From the NCBI RefSeq assembly GCF_000281895.1, contig NZ_CM001558.1, forward strand, positions 3,228,556 to 3,292,555: 64,000 bases of DNA, written 5' to 3'. Numbering within the stretch: position 1 is the first letter of the stretch; every line of letters begins with the position of its first letter. The stretch is from Pseudomonas fluorescens Q2-87. Lineage in GTDB: Bacteria; Pseudomonadota; Gammaproteobacteria; Pseudomonadales; Pseudomonadaceae. The notes under the pieces were generated by a model, which was not told the DNA's origin, searched no databases, and saw only the letters and a list, made by a program, of their open reading frames with translations. Positions 52,031 through 59,947 of this stretch are shown here, one piece after another. A program made the position numbers and the translations under genes.

Positions 52031-52226
52031 GTTCTGGCTCAGGCAATGGTCATGCAGTGACGCAATGCCAGGCTCCGCGCCAGGCAATGGCATGACTCTC
52101 TGAGCAGTGGAAATATTCACCGGGGGAAAGTTCATAAATGTTGGCGCCAGGCCCGCTATCCGGGGCCTGGAGCACAGCGCCGTCATGGCGAACGGGCAGG
52201 CGATGGCGGGTGGGTGACGCCTCGAT

Positions 52227-53174
52227 TCAGCGGCTCAAGGCCTGGCTGAACGACGTGTCGATGATCCCGGCCGTAGCCAGCGGAGTCGGCAGTGCCTTGA
52301 CCTTGAACAGGAAGTCCGCCGTGCCCTGAAGGTCAGCGGCGGCCTGTTGGTCCACCGGGCCGATGCTCATATGCGCCTGGCGCAGCCAGTGGCGCGAGAC
52401 GTTCTGGTCAAGATTGGCTTTCTTCGCCCAGAGGTCGGCGTATTGGTCGGTGTGGTTGTCGACCCAGGCGCGGGCTTGCTTCACACGTCCAAGAAAATCG
52501 GCGAGGGCCTCGCGCTTGCTGTCAATGGCCGGTGTCGACGCGGCAATGGCGCTGAGACCGGGCATCAGGTTCTTCGCCGTCAGGATCGGCCGGGCACCGG
52601 AAAACAGGATCTGTTGGGAGATATAGGGTTCCCACACCGGAAAGGCATCGATGCTGCCCTGGGGCAACGCCGCGGCCGCATCGATGGGCATCAGCTTGAT
52701 GAACTCGACATGATTCTCGGGCAGACCGGCTTGCTCCAACGCCCGCAAGGTCAGCTGCTGGCTCCAGGCGCCGGGCCAGTAGGTGACTTTCTTGCCCTTG
52801 AGATCAGCGATGGTCTTGACAGGTGAGTCCTTGGGCACCAGCAGTGCGATGGTGTCCGGGTTCTGTCGCGAGACCCCGATCAACTTCACCGGGGCCTGTT
52901 TCGCCGCCAGGAACAAAAAGCCCGAATCGCCGAGGAAACCCACATCAAGGTCACCGGTGCTCAACGCCTCGGCCAGGGGCGCAGCAGCCTGGAAGTGTTT
53001 CCAGTCGACGCTGTAGGACGCGCCTTCGAGTACGCCCGAAGCCTCTACCGAAGCCCGCACGTTGTAATAGTTCTGGTCGCCGACGTGGAGTACCAACGGC
53101 TCGGCGGCCTGGGCCAAGGGAACGGCGAACAACGTGCCGGTGATCAAGCGGCGCAGGCAGCGAGAGAGCTTCAT
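52227..53174 (-). CDS. SsuA-like substrate-binding protein (orphan)
   Basis: This is a 315-residue periplasmic binding protein with a Sec signal (LRRLITGTLFAVPLAQA) and the sulfonate-type fold (LHVGDQNYYNVRASVEASGVLE; STGDLDVGFLGDSGFLFLAAK; LKGKKVTYWPGAWSQQLTLRAL). It is divergent from the ABC operon at 53490, sharing a 315-bp control region with it, and may feed the same permease. Relatives occur with taurine, sulfonate and nitrate systems; the ligand is not evident. Confidence 0.88.
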   Translation of the reverse strand: MKLSRCLRRLITGTLFAVPLAQAAEPLVLHVGDQNYYNVRASVEASGVLEGASYSVDWKHFQAAAPLAEALSTGDLDVGFLGDSGFLFLAAKQAPVKLIGVSRQNPDTIALLVPKDSPVKTIADLKGKKVTYWPGAWSQQLTLRALEQAGLPENHVEFIKLMPIDAAAALPQGSIDAFPVWEPYISQQILFSGARPILTAKNLMPGLSAIAASTPAIDSKREALADFLGRVKQARAWVDNHTDQYADLWAKKANLDQNVSRHWLRQAHMSIGPVDQQAAADLQGTADFLFKVKALPTPLATAGIIDTSFSQALSR

Positions 53175-53313
53175 GAGGGTTCCTGGGAATAAGTGGTTGG
53201 ATGAGTTACATAGAACATAACGCGCTCATGGAAGGCGTTTGAAATTCTATAAACGCATAAGCTCATAGTCGGAAATCGAACAGTGTCGGGCCAGCAACAG
53301 CGACACAACAGAC

Positions 53314-53329
53314 TGTTGCCTGGGCAACA
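53314..53329. promoter_or_regulatory. Perfect 16-bp palindrome, candidate sigma-54 activator site
   Basis: TGTTGCC-TG-GGCAACA is an exact inverted repeat, 56-71 bp upstream of the -24 box at 53385. Enhancer-binding proteins usually bind such dyads about 80-200 bp upstream of the start, which fits this distance from an initiation point near 53411. Confidence 0.5.
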
Positions 53330-53384
53330 TCGCCGTTGCGTCCGGCATTCCACAGCTGCGCGAAAACCGGCCGTTTCCCGGCCG

Positions 53385-53399
53385 TGGCACAGAGTTTGC
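53385..53399 (+). promoter_or_regulatory. Sigma-54 (-24/-12) promoter
   Basis: TGGCAC-N5-TTGC matches the RpoN consensus exactly at both boxes with the required spacing. Transcription would begin near 53411 and give a leader of about 80 nt to the binding-protein gene at 53490. RpoN control of organosulfur genes in Pseudomonas is known through SfnR-type activators; no such activator gene lies in the window. Confidence 0.7.
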
Positions 53400-53489
53400 G
53401 ATATTCCTTGGATGCAGGACTTCTTCCTGCTTGGCGATCTTTTGGAAATAAAAAAGACGCCTATTCGCCGCCTTATCTGGAGCAGCTCC

Positions 53490-54482
53490 ATGAAATTCGA
53501 CTTTCGCTTCTCGCTGGTCCGTGCCAGCCACCTGCTCAGTGCCTGCGCCCTGGCCCTGAGCTTGCAATCGCTGGCACAGGCTGCGCCCAGCGACCCCGCC
53601 GAAGTGCACCTGGACTACGCCTATTACTCACCGGTCAGCCTGGTGCTCAAGCACTTCGGCTATCTGGAAAAAGCCCTCCCCCAGACCAAGGTGAGCTGGG
53701 TTCTCAGCCAGGGCAGCAACCGCTCCCTGGAGTACCTCAACAGCGGCGGTGTCGATTTCGCCTCGTCCGCCAGCCTTGCCGCCGTGCTGAGCCGGGCCAA
53801 CGGCAGCCCGATCAAATCGGTGTACGTCTACAGTCGCGCCGAATGGACCGCCCTGGTGGTGCGCAAGGACTCGCCCTACCAGACCATCGCCGACCTCAAG
53901 GGCAAGAAAATCGCCGCCACCAAAGGCACCGATCCCTATTTGTTCACCCTGCGCAGCCTGCAACAGGCCGGGCTGAAAAAAGACGACGTGGAGCTGGTGC
54001 ATTTGCAGCATCCGGACGGGCGTACCGCCCTGGAGAAAGGCGACGTCGACGCCTGGGCCGGCCTCGACCCACACATGGCCGCCAGCGAAGTGCAGGCCGG
54101 CTCGCGCCTGCTGTACCGCAACCCTGGCTTCAACAGCTATGGCGTGGTCAGCGTCACGGAGAAATATGCCCAGGAGCACCCGCAAACCATCAAGACCGTC
54201 CTCGCCGCGTATGAGCAGGCTCGCGAGTGGTCGGTGCAGCATCCGCAAGCGTTGGCCACGCTGCTGGCGGACGAATCCGGACTGCCGCTCGAAGTGGCCA
54301 AACTGCAACTGTCACGCACTGACTTGGGCAGTCCGCAGTTGAGTGCCAAGGATGTATTGGCCTCCAAAGCTGCCGCGCCGATCCTGGTCTCAGAGGAATT
54401 GGTGCGTCGTGGGGTAAACGTGGATCAGGTGATCGACCAACTGCTCGACACCGGCCTGCAGCAGGCCGTGGCCCGTCAATAA
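53490..54482 (+). CDS. ABC substrate-binding protein (sulfonate/taurine type)
   Basis: This 330-residue periplasmic binding protein has a Sec signal (LLSACALALSLQSLAQA) and the SsuA/TauA-like fold (VHLDYAYYSPVSLVLKHFGYLEKAL; IADLKGKKIAATKGTDPYLFTLRSL; EKGDVDAWAGLDPHMA). The ATG at 53490 gives the signal peptide; the frame is open upstream through the promoter. It is followed by its own permease and ATPase genes, unlike the four orphan relatives. A sigma-54 promoter precedes it. Confidence 0.9.
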   Translation: MKFDFRFSLVRASHLLSACALALSLQSLAQAAPSDPAEVHLDYAYYSPVSLVLKHFGYLEKALPQTKVSWVLSQGSNRSLEYLNSGGVDFASSASLAAVLSRANGSPIKSVYVYSRAEWTALVVRKDSPYQTIADLKGKKIAATKGTDPYLFTLRSLQQAGLKKDDVELVHLQHPDGRTALEKGDVDAWAGLDPHMAASEVQAGSRLLYRNPGFNSYGVVSVTEKYAQEHPQTIKTVLAAYEQAREWSVQHPQALATLLADESGLPLEVAKLQLSRTDLGSPQLSAKDVLASKAAAPILVSEELVRRGVNVDQVIDQLLDTGLQQAVARQ

Positions 54483-54542
54483 CCATCGCCACGCGACGTC
54501 GGGTCCGCGCCAGGCGCGAATCCGGCGTTGCCGGAGAACCCC

Positions 54543-55400
54543 ATGAGCCGCAACAGCAATGACCTCACCGGCAAACATCTGGACGCTCGATTGGCTCTGT
54601 CCGCATCGGGCAAGATTCCCCTGTTCGACTCCGCTCGCTGGCAATTGCGGGCCAAAGGCTTGGTCCTGCCGGTGCTGATCATCGTGGTCCTGGAGATCAT
54701 CGTGCGCATCGGTTGGCTGCCCTCCTACCAGATGCCGGCCCCCAGCGAGATCGCCATGACCTTGGGTGACCTGGCCGAAGGCGCGCTGTGGAAGCACATC
54801 GGCGCCAGCCTGCTGCGGGTCCTGCTGGGCTTTGCCATCGGTGCGGGGCTGGCGTTGATGTTCGCTGCCTGGGTCGGCTTGAGCCGGGAAGCCGAGGCCT
54901 ACCTTGAGCCAACCTTCGCCGGCCTGCGCTCGATCCCGAGCCTGGCCTGGGTGCCGTTGCTCCTGCTGTGGCTGGGCATCGACGAAACCTCAAAAGTGGT
55001 GCTGATCGCCATAGGTGCGTTCTTTCCGGTCTACCTCAACGGCGTGGCGGCGATACGCAACATCGACCGCAAGCTCGTGGAGGTCGGCCAGATGTACGGT
55101 TTCAGTCGCCGGCGCCTGGTGCGGCGGATTCTCCTGCCGGCCGCCCTGCCCGGCCTGTTCACCGGCCTGCGCAGCGGCATGAGCCTGGCCTGGATGTTCC
55201 TCGTGGCCGCCGAACTGATCGCCGCGACCAAAGGCCTGGGCTACCTGCTCAGCGACGGTCGCGAAACGTCGCGGCCGGACATCGTGCTTGCCGCAATCAT
55301 CGTGCTCGCCGTGCTGGGCAAGCTCAGCGACGGCATTCTTGCCAGCCTGGAAAAGCGCTGGCTGGCATGGCGCGACACCTTCAATGGCCAGAGCACCTAG
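54543..55400 (+). CDS. ABC transporter permease (SsuC/TauC type)
   Basis: This 285-residue permease has about six membrane segments and an EAA loop (EVGQMYGFSRRRLVRRILLPAALPG). GGAG precedes the ATG at 54543. It lies 60 bp after the binding-protein gene and 14 bp before the ATPase gene. With those two it makes a complete importer for a sulfonate-like or nitrate-like compound. Confidence 0.92.
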   Translation: MSRNSNDLTGKHLDARLALSASGKIPLFDSARWQLRAKGLVLPVLIIVVLEIIVRIGWLPSYQMPAPSEIAMTLGDLAEGALWKHIGASLLRVLLGFAIGAGLALMFAAWVGLSREAEAYLEPTFAGLRSIPSLAWVPLLLLWLGIDETSKVVLIAIGAFFPVYLNGVAAIRNIDRKLVEVGQMYGFSRRRLVRRILLPAALPGLFTGLRSGMSLAWMFLVAAELIAATKGLGYLLSDGRETSRPDIVLAAIIVLAVLGKLSDGILASLEKRWLAWRDTFNGQST

Positions 55401-55414
55401 ACCAAGGATTGACC

Positions 55415-56128
55415 ATGACCCAAGCCCTGCTGGACATCCATGTCGAGCGCAAGACCTTCGCCGCCACCACGGTCCTCGACAATATCCACCTGCAACTGCA
55501 ACCAGGGGAAACCGTCAGCCTGCTGGGCCCCAGCGGCTGCGGCAAAAGCACCTTGCTACGCATCATCGCCGGCCTGGAAACGGACTTCGAAGGGCGGCTG
55601 CTCAGCCGTACCGAGCCCTTGGCGTTCGTGTTCCAGGAGCCGCGCTTGATGCCGTGGCTGACGGTGGAGCAGAACATCGGGTTCGTTGATGACGACCGTT
55701 ACGACAAGGCCTGGGTCGCACAATTGATCGAGGAAGTCGGTCTCGCGGGCTTCGCCGCTGCGTTGCCCAAGACGCTGTCCGGTGGCATGGCGCAACGGGT
55801 GGCCATCGCCCGCGGGCTGTATTCGCGGCCACGGGTGCTGTTGCTGGACGAACCGTTCAGCGCGGTGGACGCCTTTACCCGGATGAAACTGCAAGACCTG
55901 TTGCTGCAATTGGCCCAGCGTCACGCCATTGCCCTGCTGCTGGTGACCCACGATGTCGACGAGGCGCTGTACCTGAGCGACCGGGTACTGGTGATGGACA
56001 ACCGCCCCAGCAGCATTCGCCAAGAGTTGAGCGTGCGACTCAACCATCCGCGTGATCGCCGGGACTCGCTGCTGGCCCAGCTAAAAGCGTTGTGCCTGAC
56101 CGAATTGCATCGCGCCCATGTAATTTGA
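55415..56128 (+). CDS. ABC transporter ATPase (SsuB/TauB type)
   Basis: This 237-residue ATPase has Walker A GPSGCGKST, signature LSGGMAQRVAIARGL, Walker B VLLLDEP and the histidine in LLVTHDVDEA. The ATG at 55415 is 14 bp after the permease stop; the frame is open much further upstream over the permease gene and that part is not coding. It ends the second importer operon. Confidence 0.92.
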   Translation: MTQALLDIHVERKTFAATTVLDNIHLQLQPGETVSLLGPSGCGKSTLLRIIAGLETDFEGRLLSRTEPLAFVFQEPRLMPWLTVEQNIGFVDDDRYDKAWVAQLIEEVGLAGFAAALPKTLSGGMAQRVAIARGLYSRPRVLLLDEPFSAVDAFTRMKLQDLLLQLAQRHAIALLLVTHDVDEALYLSDRVLVMDNRPSSIRQELSVRLNHPRDRRDSLLAQLKALCLTELHRAHVI

Positions 56129-56181
56129 GCGGGCGATTTCTAATAACGTAAATGAATTAATAAATAAACAATCAGTATTTA

Positions 56182-56199
56182 TGGTTATAAACATAACCA
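56182..56199. promoter_or_regulatory. Perfect 18-bp palindrome ahead of the small gene and XRE-cupin regulator
   Basis: TGGTTAT-AAAC-ATAACCA has exact seven-base arms in an AT-rich promoter gap, 50 bp upstream of the small gene's ATG. XRE-cupin regulators commonly bind such dyads in their own promoters, so autoregulation by the protein at 56407 is the simplest reading. Confidence 0.55.
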
Positions 56200-56248
56200 C
56201 GTACTCTCAACCCATCCCGTCCCATTGGTCACGACAGCGAAGTGCCTT

Positions 56249-56410
56249 ATGAAACAGACTGACAACGTTATCGACCTCGTCCAGTACCGCAAGCGCAAGC
56301 AAGCCCAGCGACTGGCGCGGGCCATGTGGGAAATGTATGCGCGCAATGCCGGTTACCAGGCGTTCCAATGGGTCCAGGCAACCCAGCCGACCAAGACGTA
56401 CCACGCGTGA
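56249..56410 (+). CDS. Small basic protein of 53 residues, unknown function
   Basis: This 53-residue protein starts KQTDNVIDLVQYRKRKQAQRL, followed by an amphipathic basic helix (LARAMWEMYARNAGYQAF). Its stop overlaps the GTG start of the XRE-cupin gene (GTGA), which argues that it is real and translated with the regulator. No family is recognised. Ribosome site is weak (AGCGAAG). A DNA- or protein-binding accessory of the regulator is possible but unproven. Confidence 0.65.
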   Translation: MKQTDNVIDLVQYRKRKQAQRLARAMWEMYARNAGYQAFQWVQATQPTKTYHA

Positions 56411-57054
56411 GCGCCCAGGAACCCTCGCGCTTTCTGGCGAGCGCCGACGAACCCGAAGTGGATCTGAATAACCTGGAAGCCTTGGATGAAGATCCGATCT
56501 GCGAACGGGTCGCGCAGAACCTGCAACGCCTCAGAGGCAAGCGGCACCTGTCCCTCGACGCCCTCGCCCGCCAATGCGGAGTGAGCCGGGCGATGCTGGC
56601 GCAGATCGAGTCCGGGCGCAGCGTGCCCTCGATCAAGGTGCTGTGCAAGATTGCCAAGGGTCTGAAAGTGTCGGTGGCGGCGTTTCTCGAACACCGTGCC
56701 TTCGAAGGTGTGGCGGTGCTGTCGGCCAGCCAGAGCAAACGCCTGGTCAGCGCCAACGGTGCCTTTGTCAGCCGTACCCTGTTTCCTTTCGACGTGGCAC
56801 GCCAATCGGAGTTTTACGAATTGCGCCTCAGCCCGCTGGGTGAGGAGCAGTCCGAGGGACACGGCCCCGGCGTCCAGGAAAACCTGGTGGTGTCCCAAGG
56901 GGTGCTGGAAATCAGCGTCAATGAGGAACGCTATCTACTTTCCACGGGCGACTCGATCCTGTTTTACGCCGACCAGCCGCACCGCTATCGCAACCCGGCC
57001 GACAGCGAAGCGGTGGCGTACCTGGTGGTGACCTACCCGGAACGCCTGGACTGA
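56407..57054 (+). CDS. XRE-family regulator with C-terminal cupin domain
   Basis: This 215-residue regulator has an N-terminal Cro/CI helix-turn-helix (LSLDALARQCGVSRAMLAQIESGRSVPSI, about residues 45-75) and a small cupin (about 145-210, with GDSILFYADQPHRYRN) that should bind a small effector. Proteins of this kind often control amine, amino-acid or sulfur metabolism. The start is the GTG at 56407, which overlaps the stop of the small upstream gene; an ATG in frame lies earlier but inside that gene. An 18-bp palindrome upstream is its probable operator. Confidence 0.88.
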   Translation: MSAQEPSRFLASADEPEVDLNNLEALDEDPICERVAQNLQRLRGKRHLSLDALARQCGVSRAMLAQIESGRSVPSIKVLCKIAKGLKVSVAAFLEHRAFEGVAVLSASQSKRLVSANGAFVSRTLFPFDVARQSEFYELRLSPLGEEQSEGHGPGVQENLVVSQGVLEISVNEERYLLSTGDSILFYADQPHRYRNPADSEAVAYLVVTYPERLD

Positions 57055-57068
57055 AAGCCCGGCTGCGA

Positions 57069-57578
57069 TCAGCAGGTGCAGCACATCACTGGCATGCCAT
57101 TGCAGCTCATCATCATCGGCATGCTGCAGTCGCTCATCATTTTCATCATCAGGGCGCAGCAGTTTTTCATCATGTCCATGTTCATGCCCGCCATCGGCAT
57201 GACCTTGCACATCATGCAGTCGGCCATCACGGTGCATTCCATCACGCACTTCATCGATGGCATCGGCATGCCCATCATCGGCATAGGCATCATCATGCTC
57301 GACATCGGCATGGCCATGCTCGCCGAGGACATGCACATCATGCTCATGTTGCCGCAGTGCATCATCATCGGCATGCCGCAGTTCATCATCATCTGCATCA
57401 TGTCGGCGCTGTTCTTGAACATGGCCATGTCCATGCCGGCGGCAGGCATCATTTTGCACATCATGCCGTCGTCCATCATTTCGCAGGTCATGGTCGCCAT
57501 CATCATCGGCATGCCCATCATGGGCATCATCGGCATGTTGGCGTTCATCGGCATTTGCATTTGCATGGCGTTCATCAT
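57069..57578 (-). CDS. Met/Cys-rich duplicated protein, probable copper(I) binder
   Basis: This 169-residue protein has about 70 methionines (41%) and 16 cysteines, and no signal peptide, so it appears cytoplasmic. It contains two copies of a unit of about 50 residues: C32, C41, C67, C75 and C82 of the first match C115, C124, C151, C159 and C166 of the second, with shared CKxMPxAGMxM and CxMPMMMxC. The composition suits soft metals (Cu(I), Ag(I)); the function is unknown. The ATG at 57578 has AGGA eight bases upstream. Open frames on the opposite strand here are by-products of ATG/CAT repetition. Confidence 0.75.
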   Translation of the reverse strand: MMNAMQMQMPMNANMPMMPMMGMPMMMATMTCEMMDDGMMCKMMPAAGMDMAMFKNSADMMQMMMNCGMPMMMHCGNMSMMCMSSASMAMPMSSMMMPMPMMGMPMPSMKCVMECTVMADCMMCKVMPMAGMNMDMMKNCCALMMKMMSDCSMPMMMSCNGMPVMCCTC

Positions 57579-57841
57579 GGTGGTGTTTCCTGTAAGGATC
57601 GGTAGTTGGACGAAGCTGATGGGGGCGATTCTAAGCATCGGCCCGCGTCCAACAAGATGGCGATCGAACAGCTGGAATGAACGTTCAAGCAGTCTAAACG
57701 GGGCGAAGAATGCCGGTTTATCTGCCGCTGCGCGGGTATGGATTCGATTGCAGAAAATCCACAAACGACAGCTTCGATTCCACGGTCATGGATATGCAAT
57801 TATCGCCTATATTAATAACCGTAAGAAATAAACGTTCTAAC

Positions 57842-58801
57842 CTATTCACTCATCACGTTCGCATACACCGGTCGATCGATATTCCCGCCCGAAAGAATCA
57901 CAGCCACCTTCTTCCCTTTCATCGCTTCGCGCTCCTGTATAAGCGCGGCGAGGGCTGCTGCCCCTGCTCCTTCGGCAAGGTTATGGGTGTCGGTGTAGTA
58001 GACGCGCATGGCCTCGGCAATTTCATGATCGTTGACCGACACGATCCGCGCCGCGCCCGCCGCATAAATGGCGAAAGCCTCGGGAATGGGTTTGCGTACC
58101 GCAAGGCCGTCGGCAAAGGTATTCGCCGAAGCGGTCTCGCAAAGGGTTCCCGTCTCGAACGAAGACTTCGCCGCCGTCGCCTCGCTGGACACCACCCCAA
58201 CCACCTGGGTTTTCAAGTCCAGGGCATCGCGGGCGGCGATCACTGCGCATATGCCCGAGCCACAGCCTATGGGCACGTAGACGGTGTCCAGGTCCGGCAC
58301 AGCCTCGAACAATTCAAGGGCGTAGGTCGCCACGCCTTTGACCAACTCGCTGTGGAACGGCGGCACCAGGAACAGATCATGCACCTGCGCCAGGCGTGCC
58401 GCCTCGTCTCGGGCCTCATCGAAATCGCGGCCATGCTCGACCACTTCGCCGCCGAAGCCACGCATGGCAGCGTTCTTTTCCAGTGAATTGCCATTGGGCA
58501 CCACGATCAAGGCTTTCAGCCCCAGTGCGCTGGCCGCCAGTGCCAGGCTCTGGCCATGGTTGCCCCGAGTCGCCGTGACGATGCCCTTGACCTGAGGGTG
58601 TGTGCGTTTGAGCCAGTGCATGAAAGTCAGGCCGCCGCGCACCTTGAAAGCACCGGTGGGTGTGTGGTTTTCATGCTTGACCCATACCGTGCAGCCAAGC
58701 CGTTGTGCCAATAACGGCCAGGCGTATTGCGCGGTTGCGGGCATGAATTGGTACACGTGGCGTGCCGCCTGTTCGATATCGTCGCGCGTCAGTTTGTGCA
58801 T
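57842..58801 (-). CDS. Threonine/serine dehydratase-like PLP enzyme
   Basis: This 319-residue fold-type II PLP enzyme has the cofactor lysine K53 in TPTGAFKVRGG and the phosphate-binding glycine loop GCGSG. It lacks the regulatory C-terminal domain of biosynthetic IlvA, so a catabolic threonine/serine (or hydroxyaspartate-like) dehydratase is likely. It is divergent from an AraC regulator at 58897 with about 95 bp between, which probably controls it. The Met-rich gene follows on the same strand after 263 bp that contain its own promoter region. Confidence 0.88.
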   Translation of the reverse strand: MHKLTRDDIEQAARHVYQFMPATAQYAWPLLAQRLGCTVWVKHENHTPTGAFKVRGGLTFMHWLKRTHPQVKGIVTATRGNHGQSLALAASALGLKALIVVPNGNSLEKNAAMRGFGGEVVEHGRDFDEARDEAARLAQVHDLFLVPPFHSELVKGVATYALELFEAVPDLDTVYVPIGCGSGICAVIAARDALDLKTQVVGVVSSEATAAKSSFETGTLCETASANTFADGLAVRKPIPEAFAIYAAGAARIVSVNDHEIAEAMRVYYTDTHNLAEGAGAAALAALIQEREAMKGKKVAVILSGGNIDRPVYANVMSE

Positions 58802-58896
58802 GGCTGTGCCTCCTGGTTTTTGCCCAGTCTAGCCACGGGCATCACAGGCCGGCTTTCAAAAAACCGACCTGACTTTTATGCCCGGTCTTCACTACT

Positions 58897-59700
58897 ATGG
58901 CGCTCATGAGCCATCGAAATCGCCAGCCGCCCCTCCCGCCAGAACCGGTCCGTCGGATCGAGGCAGGGCCTTGGGCGATCGAATTGCTGCCCGGCTGCGC
59001 CTACGCCACCCGCTATGTAGCGACCCAGTCGGCGATCGGTTTTGCCTTCGACAGCCAGCGCGGCCGGCACGCCATTGGCAGCGACCGGGTGCTGCCGTTC
59101 GAGGCCATGCCCAATGGCCTGGCGTTTGTCCCGGTCGGGTGTGATGTATTTTCCGAGTCGCCCATGGGCGGCGAATACCTGCGGCTCATGCGCACCGACG
59201 GCGCTACGCTGGAGGGACCGCATGCATTCAACAACCGTATCGACCAACAGGCCATTGCCCTCGCCCTGCGAATGCGCCGCGCGCTGTTGCATCCCGGCGT
59301 CGAGGACGATTGGGAGGCCTGGGCGCTCGGGTTGGCGCTGCGGGTGAAGGGAAGCGAAACCTCTCCGGCCTCCTCGCCAGCGTCCATCACCGGCAACCGG
59401 ATGCGCCTGCTCGACGAATTCATCGATGCCGGCCTCGAAGGCCCGCTGGAGGTGCAGGCGATGGCTGACCTGCTGGGGTTGTCCGAAGGGTATTTCATGC
59501 GGGCGTTCAAACATGTAACCGGCAAGAGCCCACACAGTTACCTGATCGACCGACGCCTCGCCAAGGCCAGGGCCCTGATGCGCGACTCAACCGCCAGGCT
59601 GAGCGAGATCGCCCACACCTGCGGCTTCAATTCCCAGGCGCACATGACCACGGTGTTCAAGCAACGCCTGGGCATCAGCCCGGCGCGGTTGCGTAGATAA
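58897..59700 (+). CDS. AraC-family transcriptional regulator
   Basis: This 267-residue regulator has an unclassified N-terminal sensing region (residues 20-160) and a C-terminal AraC DNA-binding domain with MADLLGLSEGYFMRAFKHVTG and SEIAHTCGFNSQAHMTTVFKQRLG. Start is 58897 or the in-frame ATG at 58906; neither has a strong ribosome site. Divergent from the dehydratase gene, its likely target. Confidence 0.88.
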   Translation: MALMSHRNRQPPLPPEPVRRIEAGPWAIELLPGCAYATRYVATQSAIGFAFDSQRGRHAIGSDRVLPFEAMPNGLAFVPVGCDVFSESPMGGEYLRLMRTDGATLEGPHAFNNRIDQQAIALALRMRRALLHPGVEDDWEAWALGLALRVKGSETSPASSPASITGNRMRLLDEFIDAGLEGPLEVQAMADLLGLSEGYFMRAFKHVTGKSPHSYLIDRRLAKARALMRDSTARLSEIAHTCGFNSQAHMTTVFKQRLGISPARLRR

Positions 59701-59927
59701 CCGTGACGAGCCGGGCAATCGGCTGATGCCAATCATTCGGCGACTAAATCCGGCTTCAAATCAAATTGCCATCAGATGGCCTTGCAAATATACGTTGGCC
59801 GTCTAGATTCAACCCTGTCTCCCACCACTTCATGAACCGCATCTAAACCAGCCCCTCGGGCGAGGCGTCCATCGACCTAAAACATACACTCGGCGTTGCT
59901 TTCAATTACTGACATGGAATCAGTCAT

Positions 59928-59935
59928 AACAACAA
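59928..59935 (+). promoter_or_regulatory. Crc/Hfq-type CA motif at the ribosome site of the ebo cluster
   Basis: AACAACAA fits the AAnAAnAA motif bound by Hfq/Crc in Pseudomonas mRNAs and directly abuts the GAGGG ribosome site (59936-59940) of the first ebo gene. The position is right for catabolite repression of translation. Short motifs of this kind are not rare, so support is moderate. Confidence 0.45.
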
Positions 59936-59947
59936 GAGGGATGCTTG

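Larger units (their letters stand above)
53175..53489. promoter_or_regulatory. Divergent control region with sigma-54 promoter
   Basis: This 315-bp gap separates the orphan binding-protein gene (minus strand) from the second ABC operon (plus strand). It contains an AT-rich part near 53200-53270 (CATAACGCGC, AACGCATAAGCTCATAG) suited to the minus-strand promoter, a perfect 16-bp palindrome (53314-53329) and a sigma-54 promoter (53385-53399). Confidence 0.6.

Noticed and set aside
57076..57831. Long plus-strand frames (251 residues Ile/Met-rich, and a His-rich frame at 57357-57605) opposite the Met-rich gene
   Set aside because: They arise because repeated ATG reads as CAT or ATC-like codons on the other strand. 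Only the minus frame has a ribosome site and a duplicated cysteine pattern.
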